Under the pieces are notes generated by a model that saw nothing but the letters and a program-made list of their open reading frames with translations, was not told the DNA's origin and made no database searches. DNA of 64,000 bases from NCBI RefSeq assembly GCF_029633865.1, contig NC_079222.1, forward strand, positions 28,458,166 through 28,522,165. The letters run 5' to 3'. This DNA is from Lampris incognitus (taxonomy: Eukaryota; Chordata; Actinopteri; Lampriformes; Lampridae). This document shows, piece after piece, positions 1 through 11,099 of the stretch (position 1 is the stretch's first letter; each line of letters starts with the position of its first letter). The position numbers and the translations under genes were made by a program.

Positions 1-497
1 TCGAAGAGTTAATTTTAAAATATTGCTCTTGATTTACAAAGCACTGAATGGTTTAGGGTCAAAATACATTTCTGATCTTCTGCTAGGCTATGAACCACCC
101 AGACTTCTCAGATCGTCTGGGACAGATCTTCTCTCTGCCCCCAGAGTCAAAACTAAACATGGAGACGCAGCTTTAAGTTTTTATGCACCACGTATCTGGA
201 ACAAACTCCCCAAAAACTGCAGGTCTAAGTTCTTTTAAATCAAGGACGAAGACTTTCCTGTTTACCGCTGCCTTTCATTAAATCAAATTTTTCATTATCA
301 TCTTAAACTGCACTGTAACTTCTACTCTAGTGTTTTATCTGTCTTTATCTGTCTTTATCAGTCTCTTTATTTGTTTTTAAATGTCTTTTCATTGCCTTAT
401 TTCGCTTTTACATTTTGTCTTAATGCCTTTAGTGTTTTATGCAAAGCACTTTGAAGGGTCTTGTTGCAGAAATATATTGTACAGATAAATTTGCTTT
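1..497 (+). mobile_element. LINE 3' end (L2/Rex1-like), 5' truncated by window edge
   Basis: A frame open at 23-238 gives the C-terminal tail typical of L2/Rex1-clade non-LTR reverse transcriptase ORFs. The blocks are LLIYKALNGL, YISDLL, LLRSSGTDLL and FYAPRIWNKLP. It is followed by an AT-rich 3' UTR ending near TTTGCTTTGCC at about 497. Only the last ~70 residues are in the window, so the element continues to the left. The clade assignment is an inference from motif style. Confidence 0.7.
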
Positions 498-759
498 GCC
501 TTACCAATGATATGAATACAAATTCTCCCCTAGATGTCACTGTTACGTTTGCAGTGTCTCACCTGTTCATCTCTGAATCTGAATGATGGGTCGAATCTTC
601 TCTTCTCAAAGACCCCACCTTTAACTTCCAGGATTTGCTTTTATACTGTATTTTCAGTTTCTGGAGAGACATACAGATACCTTTTGTATCAATATAAACT
701 ACTGTCTATTGAAATACCACTCTCAATATAAACATTGATTATCAAATGCAGAAAATATA
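498..759. other. Intergenic sequence, no gene seen
   Basis: AT-rich sequence between the LINE tail and the stop codon of gene 1. It may include the 3' UTR of gene 1 (minus strand). No convincing poly(A) signal was identified. Confidence 0.4.
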
Positions 760-950
760 TCATTTGTAAACACATTCATAATGCACTTCTATAATATCAT
801 ATTGCATAAGGAGTTGCAATGTAGATGAAAAATTTGACCCCATGTTGGACTTCACCTGCTTCTCATGGTGCTTTTCATTGTGCTCCGCTGCCTCCTCAAG
901 CAGGTCATCTTGATTCGTATGATGCCTTCTAGAGTCCATTTTATCCTTTC
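760..950 (-). CDS. Gene 1 coding exon 4 (terminal)
   Basis: The acceptor TTGGTGGCAG ends at 951 and the exon starts in phase 1, matching the donor of exon 3. It encodes a charged stretch (SRRHHTNQDDLLEEAAEHNE) and ends at a stop at 760-762. An internal CAG|GTGAAG could serve as an alternative donor, so the C-terminus is less certain than the rest of the gene. Confidence 0.45.
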
Positions 951-2000
951 CTGCCACCAACATACAAATACAATCATCAGTTCGGTGAATATTCTGGAAA
1001 TCGTCCATAGAGTGGCATATTTCTACATGAAAGCATCATAACTAGAGGAGTGCACTCAGTAGGGTGTATATCTCTGCTAGACGTGCACCCTTCTCCAGCG
1101 TTTGAGCTTGGCGACAACCCCCCCCCTTTTTTTTTCGCCTACCGGGAGAAGGGAAATACAAGCACACAGAAAAACCAGTGTTTTTTTCTATTACGAGACT
1201 TTTGTGCAGCGCCCAAGTTAACTGACCAGGGAATATGGAGAAATAAGTGTTTACTATGCAGCGCTCAAGCTAAGAAATCTACCTAATAAAAAGGTTTTGC
1301 CCGTCAGTCTGTGGATGCGCAGCCTCTTAGGCAGACCCTCGCTCCAAAGCCACCAAGTCTGACATGAAAATGTGCTTGACCATCACGGTTTTCATAATAG
1401 ACAATGAATGAAGGCGATTGATCGCTCTGCTGGTTGACTTTCATTCATAAAACAACGCTAAGAAAATAGCTCAGCCGCGGGAAATATTCTATTGTAGCTG
1501 TAATTAATCCTACTCTTGCGATTGTATTTTTATAGCGGAGTTTCGGTTTGACACTATCGCTGCCCGATCTGACTCCGCCGTAGATGTGAGTCGCGCATGC
1601 GCACAGTTGACTCCGCAGGCACCTTGTTTTTTTCCCCCCACTCGCGTTCCGGGAACTCTGCCTCCGATTGGCTAGTACTCGTTGCTTCCGTTGGTTAGGT
1701 TGGTTAAGGTTAGGGTTAGGGTGGGGTTAGGGATAGGGTTAGCCAATCAGAGATAGAGTAGGGGCGATTCTTCCCGGAATCCAGGGGGGAAAATAATAAC
1801 GCCCGCAGGCAGCGACGGAAAAGCAGCGTTGGTCGAGCGAGCTAGAAAGCGAACGAGGAGAGGGAGCGGCGGTAGCGAGAACAAACATTTTTCGAAGGTT
1901 TTTAAATCACCGCAACCGCGGAAGGTTCCTCATCACATAGTCTTAACTTAAAAAATGCAGGCGGATAGGTCCAGTAGTTTGCGAGATTAGTCGCGGTCTC

Positions 2001-2065
<65 letters not shown>

Positions 2066-4866
2066 CGACCAACGCATCGTCCCCTCCAGGCCACCACGTG
2101 GCGTAGATAATAAGCAGACATACAATGCCACTGAAAACAAAATAGCAATTAAAAAAACCAAAACAAAAGCGATGCAGTGAAAGGTGGCTCACCTAAATGC
2201 CCTGCGAGTAATTTTGTATCTGATGACGACCTCCGTCGAAAATTGTGAGCAACAAAATCCGTCTGCTGTATTTCACTCGAAATATGCTTCAATTCCGCAA
2301 TTTCACGTCCTTGGCCGGAAGTTGAATCGCCTGCATCAGCTTTGCAGTCACACTGAGCAGATTCTGCAACCTGAGAGAAAGCGTAACGATGAGGATTCCG
2401 ACTTTCATCTGTAAGTACCTGATCTGTTACTACTAGTGAAGGAGGGCACACTTCTGAGTAGAATGCTGCAGATTCCAATGCAAATATAGCAAACCTGATA
2501 TAAAAACTGGCACCTGATGATTTTTCATTTGCCTGTACTGCATGCTTTTTCACAATAAACAAACAAACAAATAAAATCCATTGCAGAGGTCATATTTTAC
2601 CTCATCTGCTTTAGTGTGATGCTCACGGAGGACATCAAGCTCCATCTGTAAACCACGGTTATGAATTTGCAGCCTGGCAATTTGCTCCAACATCCGGCAC
2701 ACTTGTTCCAGGTAGCTGAGCCCAGGACCGGATCTCACCGCGTCCTCTCCACCTTGGTGCTGCGCATATTGTAAAGCAAACAAACACAGGTGTAAATCTC
2801 AAAGAAATGCATGTTTTCATACGTGCTTTGGCCTCGCTGCTTCTCCATACGGTAGAACCACTACTGGGCAGAACTGCAGCAGCCAGTGGCGTAGTCAGAA
2901 CTTCCTAACCCCTGAACAGTAATACAATTCCCTACCCACAATAAAACGTAATGAGGGAGTAAAGGAGAAATAAAGTTCAATACTCCTTCATTACTTGTAT
3001 AAAACGGCCGGAGAGATGCAGTTGGCATACGCATGCAGTATGAGGGTGGGTGTTTGAATTAAAATAGGGATCGATTGGCCACTAAATTAGGAGAAAAAAG
3101 GGAAAAATCAGAAATAAATTTATAAAACAGACCCCAAAATCATGCAGTTCTTGTTAGATAAATCAAGCCTCGCCTCTTTGATCCCCAAACTTGGGCCACT
3201 ACAGATCTCCAGATCAATGCGTTTCTCACCATAGAAATTGATGGAAATATACATTTGAAATAGAAAGTTACACAACTAGTTTGAATTTAATTTTTTTTTC
3301 TTTTGGACCCCCCCTCCCCCTTTTTCTCCCCAACTGTACTTGGCCAATTAGCCACCCTGGTCGCTGCTCCACCCCCTGTCCCGATCCGGGGAGGGCTGCA
3401 GACTACCACCTGCCTCCTCCGATACATGGGGAGTCGCCAGCCAGTTCGTTTCACCTGACAGTGAGAAGTTTCGCCAGGGGGACGTAGCGCGAGGGATGAT
3501 CACGCTATTCCCCCCAGTTCCCCCTCCCCCCCTGAACAGGTGCCCCTACCGACCAGAGGAGGCGCTAGTGAAGCGACCAGGACATATACCCAGATCCGGC
3601 CTCCCACCTGCAGACACGGCCAATTGTGTCTGTAGGGACGCCCGACCAAACCGGAGGTAACACGGAGATTCAAACCGGCGGTCCCCGTGTTGGTATGGCC
3701 AAAAGTAATTTTGAGCTGTTTTGTGACCTTGACTGTCATCTTGGCCAGTTAACTTCTAAGTTTCATTTGGTCGCCTGAAGATCAATGCACACCTTTCCTG
3801 AACATGCCACGTCATTTGCTGCAGCTGATTTTATGCACAGTTTTTGATGGACAAACAAATAAACAAACGGTGCCAAAAACAACACTCCTATGAGCAAGGT
3901 AATAGAACAGAAGAATACCTCAGTGGCCCACCAATTCTCATTAATATTCCCAAATAACATCCCAGATAACCTGTCATTTGGAGATACATTACTTTGACAT
4001 GCCCCAGTGATTACCTCCACTGTAAAAAGTAAAAAAAAAACAAAAAACGGAAATGTTCCAGCAGCTGGGGCGCCAATAAATTACTGTAAAATAACAGAAA
4101 TTAAGCAACTCATAAAACTCATTCTCATGTTATTTTACATTAGTCACGTAGGTGCACAGTCTATTTTTGTAATTTCATCGACATTTCCATTTATTTCTGA
4201 AACCCAGGAATCTGTAAAATTAATCTGTCAAATAAAAAGGTAAAAAATGCTGTTATAGTACAGATTTTTTTACAGTGTTTAATAACTTGGTCCTTATATG
4301 TTCTTTGTTAAAGTCAGTCATCGCAGTGCTAGATATGAATTGTATGTAGGGCAAAGACATGTACACAGCCAAGGGGGGGGGGCATTTAGACCTTAATGAA
4401 ACAGAACTACATCAAAGCAAGTCTGGTTCTGCTCCATTTCATCCAGTGATGTCAACACCTGCATACAGCATCAACACAATCCCTACGGCGCACAAAACAC
4501 TGCCGCACCATGCCGTGCTCTCTCCTACCCTTGCTCCGATTGAAGAAAGGTGGACATTATTTCACAGTCTACAGAGATACTGTGTTCATTATGCTGATTA
4601 CAGTCTTATCAAGATTACAACAGATCTTGCATACTCCAGCTCGTAATCACTCAGATTGCCTCATTCCTCTCATGCCTGTGGGCTAAAGCACACCTGAACA
4701 GACTGGTTTATGAACCCTAACATCACAAAGCACCACACAGGTGCTCACGACAGCTCGCTAGTGTGAAAGAGATCCCGTCCATGTATTTACACGCCTGCCT
4801 CTCTACAACACCGAGAACAAGCTTGTCTTTTTTTTGTATGACTATGTCTTTATGTATAAACATGTC

Positions 4867-4912
<46 letters not shown>

Positions 4913-5203
4913 GAGTTGTGTGGGTTTGTTAGTGTATCGGTGTTGCAGCTCATACAGGTGAAGGTAAAAGCTTTTATTATGCTGCTGTTCCTTTCGTGGA
5001 GGATGTCACAGATAACCAGCTATAGAAACCTCCATATAACATAAAAAGATAACCACTCTGATCATTCACTGTGAGGGTTATGCAATAGTCACATGCTTAA
5101 GAGTGTCCATAAAACAGTCAAAACTATCAAATAAATTGTTGGGTGTTTTTTACTCATATGGAAAAATATTTCCATGTCTCTCACTTATATAAAATAATAT
5201 ATT

Positions 5204-5251
<48 letters not shown>

Positions 5252-5252
5252 G

Positions 5253-5328
<76 letters not shown>

Positions 5329-6151
5329 ACGCCCAATGACTGCTGGGGTAGGCTTCAGCATCCCGCGACCCGAATGGATAATGGATGAATATATATTTCT
5401 GTCACGCGCAATCACTACAATAGCCAATTTCTTTCCGTTTCAGTTAATAACTCACCACTCCTTTTTTCTCTGCAAGCAGAGTATCGTGATACAGGGTCAG
5501 TGGTCGCCTGCATGCTTCTGGCATCTGCTGACTTGACATTGATGTGCTGACCGTCCTTCTTGTCCCTAAAGGTCTTGACCTTTGACATTTTATTAAGGAC
5601 GTAGTGTGTCGCCTGGGTAGGGAAGATGTGAGAGGTTGTTGACTGAGTACCAACTCATCTGCACAGGACGTGGGGATTGTCCTCTGAACTGGGCATCTTG
5701 GGTTGGTCCTCTGGAGCACCTGCTCCACTTTGAGGTGCAAGGCCACTGGGTGATCCAGTGGGGTCTCAGGTCTAATGGGACGAAGGGAAAGGGGGGAAGA
5801 GGTGGTTGAAGATGTCACCAAGCGGATGGGGGACTGTGATGAAGAGGCATGGGTTAGCCCGTCTTCTTCTCTTTCAGTCGGGACCGGATCCGACTCTACG
5901 TTCCCTGTCGATCCAGAACCACACGGAAAAGGAAGGGACAAGTCTGAACTGGCCAGCTCCACCCCAGAGTCCTCTGATTCCGACCGTAGATTTATCCCCA
6001 TGTCAGGTTTAGAAGCCAAGGTTGATCCAGAATTTTTAAACGAGTTTCCGTGGTCCCTTGCCGGCCACTTGTCCCGCTGCGTGTCAGAACAAGTAGCCTC
6101 TTCCGTTACCCAAGTCTCAAAAAGGTTTCCGAAGCTCCTGTAAAGATTCAT
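760..6151 (-). CDS. Uncharacterised coiled-coil protein gene (C8orf58/DUF4657-like?), four coding exons
   Basis: Predicted minus-strand gene with exons 6151-5456, 2759-2601, 2418-2193 and 950-760, about 423 residues. All introns are GT-AG and the phases agree (0, 0, 1). Exon 1 is Ser/Pro-rich, opens with MNLYRSFGNLFETWV and carries an acidic block SEDSGVELASSD. Exon 2 encodes a likely coiled coil (LEQVCRMLEQIARLQ). Exon 3 contains an FRRRSSSD block that resembles a basophilic kinase site. The start ATG at 6151 has A at -3; the frame is open upstream to 6214 but has no earlier ATG. No signal peptide or membrane segment is visible. The resemblance to vertebrate C8orf58 (DUF4657) is from memory and tentative, and the function is unknown. 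The last intron contains a dispersed repeat, a MITE and a CA tract. Confidence 0.6.
1622..1802. mobile_element. MITE with telomere-like core and 9-bp target-site duplication
   Basis: A 181-bp insertion flanked by identical 9-bp copies of CCGCAGGCA (1613-1621 and 1803-1811). The ends are imperfect inverted repeats of about 33 bp that share a T-then-CCCCCC block and TTCCGGGAA; inside these lies a second inverted pair around GATTGGCT/AGCCAATC. The related repeat at 47.9 kb lacks the insertion, so it acts as an empty site. A 9-bp duplication is typical of Mutator-like elements, but that assignment is an inference because no transposase is present. Confidence 0.7.
1690..1745 (+). repeat. Degenerate telomere-like (TTAGGG) array
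   Basis: About 55 bp of variants on GGTTAG and GGGTTAGGG (GGTTAAGGTTAGGGTTAGGG and similar) form the core of the surrounding MITE. It is too short and too variable to be a recent telomere relic. Confidence 0.7.
2001..2061 (+). repeat. (CA)n microsatellite
   Basis: About 30 CA units at the right end of the dispersed repeat. The long Cys-Val reading frames over it are artefacts. Confidence 0.95.
2193..2418 (-). CDS. Gene 1 coding exon 3
   Basis: The acceptor AACAGATCAG precedes 2418 and the donor GTGAGC follows 2193. The exon starts in phase 0 and ends in phase 1. It encodes FSQVAESAQCDCKAD and an FRRRSSSD block. A neighbouring AG (TTACAG) would break the frame, which is why the upstream acceptor was chosen. 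Confidence 0.55.
2601..2759 (-). CDS. Gene 1 coding exon 2 (coiled coil)
   Basis: A 159-bp exon, phase 0 at both ends. The acceptor TATGCGCAG lies just above 2759 and the donor GTAAAA just below 2601. It encodes GPGLSYLEQVCRMLEQIARL followed by a Leu-rich, heptad-like stretch ending KADE. Confidence 0.6.
3061..3108 (+). repeat. 3' tail fragment of tRNA-headed SINE
   Basis: GATTGGCC followed by a T/A-rich block and GGAGAAAAAAGGG resembles the 3' tail of the SINE copies at 34028 and 54752. Only the tail is present. Confidence 0.35.
3301..3699 (-). mobile_element. tRNA-headed SINE, head truncated
   Basis: Read on the minus strand this matches the SINE copies at 34028-34447 and 54752-55190: the B-box region, the block GTGTCTGCAGGTGGGAGG, the ACTGTCAGGTGAAACG block and the tail with GGCCAAGTACAGTTGGGGAG. 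The first ~35 bp including the A box are missing, so transcription from its own promoter is unlikely. Confidence 0.75.
4018..4277. mobile_element. Short MITE with CACTGTAAAAA inverted ends
   Basis: The left end CACTGTAAAAAGT and the right end TTTTTTTACAGTG form terminal inverted repeats around ~260 bp. The interior has the ATTACTGTAAAATAACAG motif common in fish MITEs. No coding capacity, and no clear target duplication was found. Confidence 0.5.
4869..4910 (+). repeat. (TG)n microsatellite
   Basis: About 20 TG units. Confidence 0.95.
5204..5326 (+). repeat. Compound (CA)n-(AT)n microsatellite
   Basis: About 23 CA units (5204-5250), then about 35 AT units (5257-5326). It abuts the 3' end fragment of the SINE-like repeat at 5328-5392. 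Confidence 0.95.
5328..5392 (+). repeat. 3' fragment of SINE-like repeat (GACTGCTGG...GGATGGATG family)
   Basis: CCAATGACTGCTGGGGTAGG, CTTCAGCATCCCGCGACCC and AATGGATAATGGATGA match the 3' end of the longer copy at 11376-11803. Confidence 0.55.
5456..6151 (-). CDS. Gene 1 coding exon 1
   Basis: The start ATG at 6151-6149 opens MNLYRSFGNLFETWV. The donor is GTGAGT just below 5456 (phase 0). The exon is Ser/Thr/Pro-rich with SEDSGVELASSDLSL about one third of the way in. Frame open for 232 codons. Confidence 0.6.
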
Positions 6152-7570
6152 CTTTAGCAGTCCCGCGCCCCTGCTCCACAAACCTCTTCTGCTGAATGGA
6201 AATGACAGCAGCACAAGGAACTACATCACAAGTTTAGACAATCTACACAATGATTAACTAAGGTGAGGTGGTGATGTAGATTTCAACATCCCCGCTGTTC
6301 CGCCTACGTCCTTCAACCACACCTCCCCATCAGCTCCTCTGTCATAGACTGCTACATGGTGCTGCTTGCTGAGACGTGCTCGCTCTTGTCTCTGTAACTC
6401 TAGGAGGAAAACTATACGCACCTGGAATAAAGGTGTAATTTTCCCTGCACCCCAGGATATGACATCCAGATGTGACAGTTACGAGTTACGAAACCGTCAA
6501 ACTGCCACATTTCCTTTTGTGCGCTTATGTAGAGCACTCCAGGATCCATTGTGGGCGAATCCAATGAGTTGAGCAAGATGTTCACGCAGAAAAGCAAATA
6601 ATTATGTCCGTGACCCAGATTCTGTAGCATGTCTCTTTTATTTATGAGAGTAAATACGAGATGGGTGACACCAATACTTGACTATGTGTAAAAGCAAGGA
6701 TTATGTGTGGAAAGAAGACAAATTGTGAGTGGAGGCCGGACTACAAAACCGTGTTTCATCAATCCAGGGCAAGATATCCGAGATAGTGGACTTTTAGGAA
6801 TGTGTAGAATAGACATTCCTATCTGCTGATATGATCTGCATTCCTGTCCCCAGGTGAATAGTGAAGGTATGGCTCATCAGGTCAGACATAGACACTCACA
6901 CAGAGCCATGCCGGCACAAAACACGAGATGTTGTCACATTGTTGCTCAGCTATTTTAAACTAGTACATAGTCTAACTGTCCACCACCAGTCAATGGACTC
7001 CTCTTGTTGTCTGGAAACCACCCCGTCATGCATATTTGAGCTTTACGTGCACTCACACAGAGTTAAGCTTGATTTAAAGAAAAGAAAAACTGAATAAGCT
7101 GAATGAATTCAAATTACAAGCTGGGAAATGTTAAATGAGATAGTTTCTTTTCATATTGTGATGGTGAGCAATTGTGGTTGAAATGTAAATTATTCAACCT
7201 TACCAGTAGTATGACGGTCAAACATTTATGTAGTCTGTTATTTAGAACCAAGTATCATACTTTCCAATTCTACAGTTAAAATTATTCAATCTTAGACATA
7301 AAAAATATATTTCAACTTAGGTTCTTAAATTATTTCATTTGATTTGATTAACATATTTTCATACAACTACAACATGCGAAGAATGTGAGCACCATGGACT
7401 ATTGATTTCATGAGACTCGAGCTATATCCAACAGTCGTTGAGATACCAAAACAAATTAATCAATCAAACACTCTATCAGTCTATCTGTCTACATGGCCTT
7501 CTGTCTGTTTTCCTAACCTGTTGGGGAATTTCTCTTGTTTATTACATTGTAATAAGGCTTTAGCGGTGAT
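6152..7570. other. Non-coding interval, probable 5' flank of gene 1
   Basis: No conserved reading frame was found. It may hold the promoter or a 5' UTR exon of gene 1, but no CpG island or TATA box stands out. The distal part is AT-rich. Confidence 0.35.
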
Positions 7571-7725
7571 CAAAGAAGGTTGAATCAGTTCATCTGGATA
7601 CAACGTTTATTGCCAGATACATTTCATCGCTCACCTAAGTGACATCTTTGATGTTACTTAGGTGAGCGATGAAACGCTTCTGTCAATAAACGTTGTATCC
7701 AGATGAACTGATTCAACCTTCTTTG
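7571..7725. repeat. Perfect 42-bp inverted repeat / 155-bp hairpin
   Basis: The 42 bp at 7571-7612 (starting CAAAGAAGGTTGAATCAG) are the exact reverse complement of 7684-7725. The inner arms also pair imperfectly around CGCTCACCTAAGTGACATC / GTTACTTAGGTGAGCG. The whole segment can fold into one long hairpin with a short loop near 7650. Confidence 0.9.
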
Positions 7726-7779
7726 ATTTTCTTACCTGGATTGCCGAGCATGCATCAAGACACTTCGAAGGTAACCACA

Positions 7780-8965
7780 TTAGAAATCTAAAAATTAAAA
7801 CGGCGGTTTGACAGAAACAAATTATTCTTAAATCTGGGCAAAGCAAACTTTATGTTGTTTGGAGATTATAAAGGAAACACCAAAGTAAAAGCAGTGATAG
7901 AAAATGTCCAACTAGAAAGAGTATATGAAAATACATCTGGGGAGGAAAAAAAAAGGGGGGGGAACCCAATAAAAAAAGGAAGAGTATATGAAAATACATC
8001 TCTAGGTGTGATGCTTGGCCACAAAATCTGCTGGAAACCCCACATAACATGTGTGAGCAAAGCTGGCAAGAAGCATTGCAGTCATGGGAAAAGCAAGTCA
8101 CATTCTGGATCATAAATCATTGTTCCCTCTGTATTGTTCATTCATTTTACCATATCTGATCTACTGTGTGGCGGTGTGGGGTGGTGTTCAAAGCAAGAAA
8201 CAATCTACTACTATTCTCAGATAGGGAAGGGGACAATAATTTGAGAGGGAATTAAAACTTATGTGTTTGTACAACTTTGAAGAGCATGGGCGATTCAGTC
8301 TGTGGGGTGAAATTGTGGAACAGTTTGGGCATGGAACCCAAAGTACAAACATTACGCAGTTCAAGAAGACAAAGGACTGATTATCAAGAGATATAGGGAT
8401 GGCGAAGAGTTGTGTTGGCTGCCTATGTCTAAGATTTATTTATCTCTAAGCATTTCTTATTGCATTTTTTTCATTTTTCTTTCTATGACACCGAGCGGCT
8501 ATGTGGGTTGCACGTAGCATTGACATCTGTTTATTCATCGTGCACGAGATTAGGATGTTTTTCTCTTTCTCTCGTGTGTTTCTATGTGTTGTTGTTTTTT
8601 TTCTTTTCTTTTTTCTCCCATTGTTCACAATAGTTGAGTTTGTATTGTGCAGCACAACTTGCATTGAATTTGAACTATACAGTACAGTGGGAATGTCTGT
8701 GTGTTTTGTGCTGCGGTAGTGCAGTATAGATAGGGTGTTATGTGCACCATGTTTGTTGACATAGTTTGTTCTTATTGCTATTTCTTATATTATATTTACT
8801 TCTATTTGTTTCTGGTTTTTTTTGTTTCTACTTGTTTCTGTTTTCTTGTTATCTTGTATCTTGTTAGTTTTTAGTTTTTTCTTACCAAAGCGTGAATGTC
8901 TGTAATAGGACACAATTTCCCCTCGGGGATGAATAAAGTACTCTGATCCTGATTCTGATTCTGAA
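7780..8965 (+). mobile_element. Degenerate LINE 3' part (RT C-terminus plus 3' UTR)
   Basis: Frames at 7850-8115 and onward give LINE RT C-terminal motifs (NFMLFGDY-like, VYENTSLGVMLGHKICWKPH), interrupted by an internal duplication of the VYENTS segment and by frameshifts. The 3' UTR runs to CCCCTCGGGGATGAATAAAG and a short GATTCT tandem near 8950-8965, a usual LINE terminus. Clade not assigned. Confidence 0.6.
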
Positions 8966-9029
8966 GTGAGTTTGAAATATAGAGTAGCTGAATTCATTTC
9001 AGAGTAGGTGAGAATAGGGGGGGGGGGGG

Positions 9030-9230
9030 CGTGTACTTCCTCCTACTCCTTTTCCAACATGTAACAAATAATCTGATGCATACGGAGATTTGTTCGCTGA
9101 GTTTGATGTGTGGATTTGTTGATCACTTCCGATTATTGGCAATGGCTTATCTGTATGTTATATCCTGTTAATTTACATGTTCGAAATAAATCATCGTCAC
9201 CGTCATCATCATCATCATCATCATCATCAG
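9030..9230 (+). mobile_element. Possible LINE 3' tail with (ATC)n end
   Basis: CATGTTCGAAATAAATCATC followed by an (ATC)n run at 9189-9230 is typical of LINE tails. No coding part is recognisable. A G13 run precedes it at about 9017. Confidence 0.35.
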
Positions 9231-9665
9231 CTACTGCTGTATGTCGCTAGGTGGCATCGTTGACATCTTTTCAAAGAAGTCTCCACTGCTGTGAATGTAT
9301 TGCATTGTCGACTTAATCAGACGAGATGCTTCAAACTATCATTCAACATTGCAACGCAGTATATGCCGTAAAATATTCACCACTGTGAACATCAAGTTAG
9401 TCCATTATTTCATTGCAGTTGCTGTTGAAGACGTTTTTTGCAGGCCCCCAGACAAATGAACGATAGAGACACATAGGCCCAAGTATGCAAAACAAACAAA
9501 CAAACAAACAAACAAACAAACAAGCAAAGGTCTGAATTGGGAAATCTTTCAAATGTCCCATGAGAAGCATTTCTTTTTACAGCTCAGTGGTCAGACGTTT
9601 AATTCATTTCGACGTAGACCAGGCAAAAGATCAGCCATCTCAAACAACATCATGGAGCTTCGTAC
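9231..9665. other. No gene seen; contains (CAAA)n
   Basis: Unique-looking sequence with an (AAAC)n run at 9488-9525. No supported coding sequence. Confidence 0.5.
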
Positions 9666-10018
9666 TGTAGCGACCGGCGGAGGAGGTCACTCTCACTGTC
9701 GGCGGATCTCCGCTGGGAGAGCGCAAGGGCTCATGGGACTGTTAGTGTTAGAGTAAAGGTGTTATGACATATGTCGTATTTTTACTTGTTCAATGTTCTT
9801 TTCATGTTGGGGTGTGTTGTTTGTTTGAGGTTGGACTCGGACTAAGTAGAAGATCATTTACTGACTGACTGATTGCAGGACTGTGATTTAAACTGACGTC
9901 ATCGGTTGTAACCTGGGCTGGGGGGGGGGGGTTATTGTACTACTGGTTGATGTGTAAATAAAGGACAGTATGGGACACAGGAGCTGCTTCTCAACTCCTT
10001 CCACGCCGACTCGCCACA
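9666..10018 (+). mobile_element. Probable solo LTR
   Basis: The segment starts TGTAGCGACC and ends ACTCGCCACA. The ends are short imperfect inverted repeats of the TG...CA type. An AATAAA lies at about 9956, near the right end as expected for an LTR R region. The flanking GTAC/GTAT is at best a weak target duplication. No internal coding region is attached. Confidence 0.45.
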
Positions 10019-10029
10019 GTATATTGAGA

Positions 10030-10400
10030 GTTGCATACAAGATAACTCAAGACATACTGTAGGTCTACTACTCAAGACACGCTGTAGGTCTACTGCTCAA
10101 GACATACTGTAGGTCTACTACTCAAGACATACTGTAGGTCTACTACTCAATAGATACTGTAGATCTACTACTCAAGACATACTGTAGGTCTACTACTCAA
10201 GACATACTGTAGGTCTACTACTCAATAGATACTGTAGATCTACTACTCAAGACAAACTGTAGGTCTACTGCTCAAGACAAACTGTAGGTCTACTACTCAA
10301 TAGATACTGTAGATCTACTACTCAAGACAAACTGTAGGTCTACTACTCAAGACATACTGTAGGTCTACTACTCAAGACACACTGTAGGTCTACTACTCAC
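10030..10400 (+). repeat. 25-bp minisatellite with 75-bp higher-order period
   Basis: About 15 tandem copies of a 25-bp unit (TACTACTCAAGACATACTGT + AGGTC). A variant with TAGATACTGTAGATC recurs at 10151, 10226 and 10301, exactly 75 bp apart, so part of the array expanded as a three-unit block. Confidence 0.9.
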
Positions 10401-10536
10401 TTTACTGTTGTAGATGTTACTGATCCAGCACATTTTCGTTATAGGGCTGCCAACGGCAGGGACAGCAACAACAGCCCAGATGTTTTATCATGTTGCTCTT
10501 CCTCAGACTGGACAGACTCCTCAAAAGGTAGCGTGT

Positions 10537-10702
10537 CTATGTTCCCTCAGCCCTATTTCATTGAACTTAACTAAACTTACCCTAACCTGACTTAACCTCG
10601 ACCTGTACCTAACCCTAACCCCCCAACCTTAACCCAATGCTTACCTTAACCTAACCTTCACAGATATAGCTCACCCACAGGCCTGAGGGAACACAGGGCT
10701 GA
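10537..10702. mobile_element. Foldback element with telomere-like core
   Basis: The left arm contains TGTTCCCTCAGCCCTA. The right arm contains its inverted counterpart TGAGGGAACACAGGGCTGA. Between them lie degenerate CCTAACC/CTTAACC repeats (10570-10660), the complement of TTAGG-type repeats. It has the same architecture as the elements at 1622 and 32315. Confidence 0.55.
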
Positions 10703-11099
10703 CCCCCCTCAAACAGCAATGAAGACAATTCAGCAAAGGTCTGGTGTCTGTCAACTGATCCACATCACATACCAACGTACATGTACTTTGCTGCTTTCAT
10801 TCTAAAAGGGAAAAAAAGGAATCTGTTTTTATTTTACCCTGTAAAAAGGCAAACTGTGTTCCAACTATAACTCTAACTGTGTGATTCCCCTAGCATGGAC
10901 AATGGCGACTTCAATTTTGTGAAATCTTCAAAACTTTGTAATAGTGTGAGATCATTAGTCCCTATTAGTCTGTATTGTTAAGGTGAATGTCTTTAACAGA
11001 AAACGTGCACTAAATAGCTTACCAAGAAATTATCCCTTTGCTTCTATCATCACTGAAATATTAATATATTACATTTTCTCAGTATTTTATATTGTGAGG

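Larger units (their letters stand above)
1042..2100 (+). repeat. Unclassified dispersed repeat, copy 1
   Basis: This stretch is recognisably similar to 47078-48165 in the same orientation. Shared blocks include GGAGTGCACTCAGTAG near the left end, GAACAAAC followed by a T-rich block and CACCGCAACC near 1880-1915, and a CA tract at the right end. The copies differ by indels: copy 1 carries a 181-bp insertion (1622-1802), and copy 2 has extra sequence at about 47480-47820. No convincing protein is encoded, and I could not assign a family. Confidence 0.6.

Noticed and set aside
10030..10400. Regular direct repeats that could suggest a CRISPR array
   Set aside because: Units are contiguous without unique spacers, and the genome is eukaryotic.
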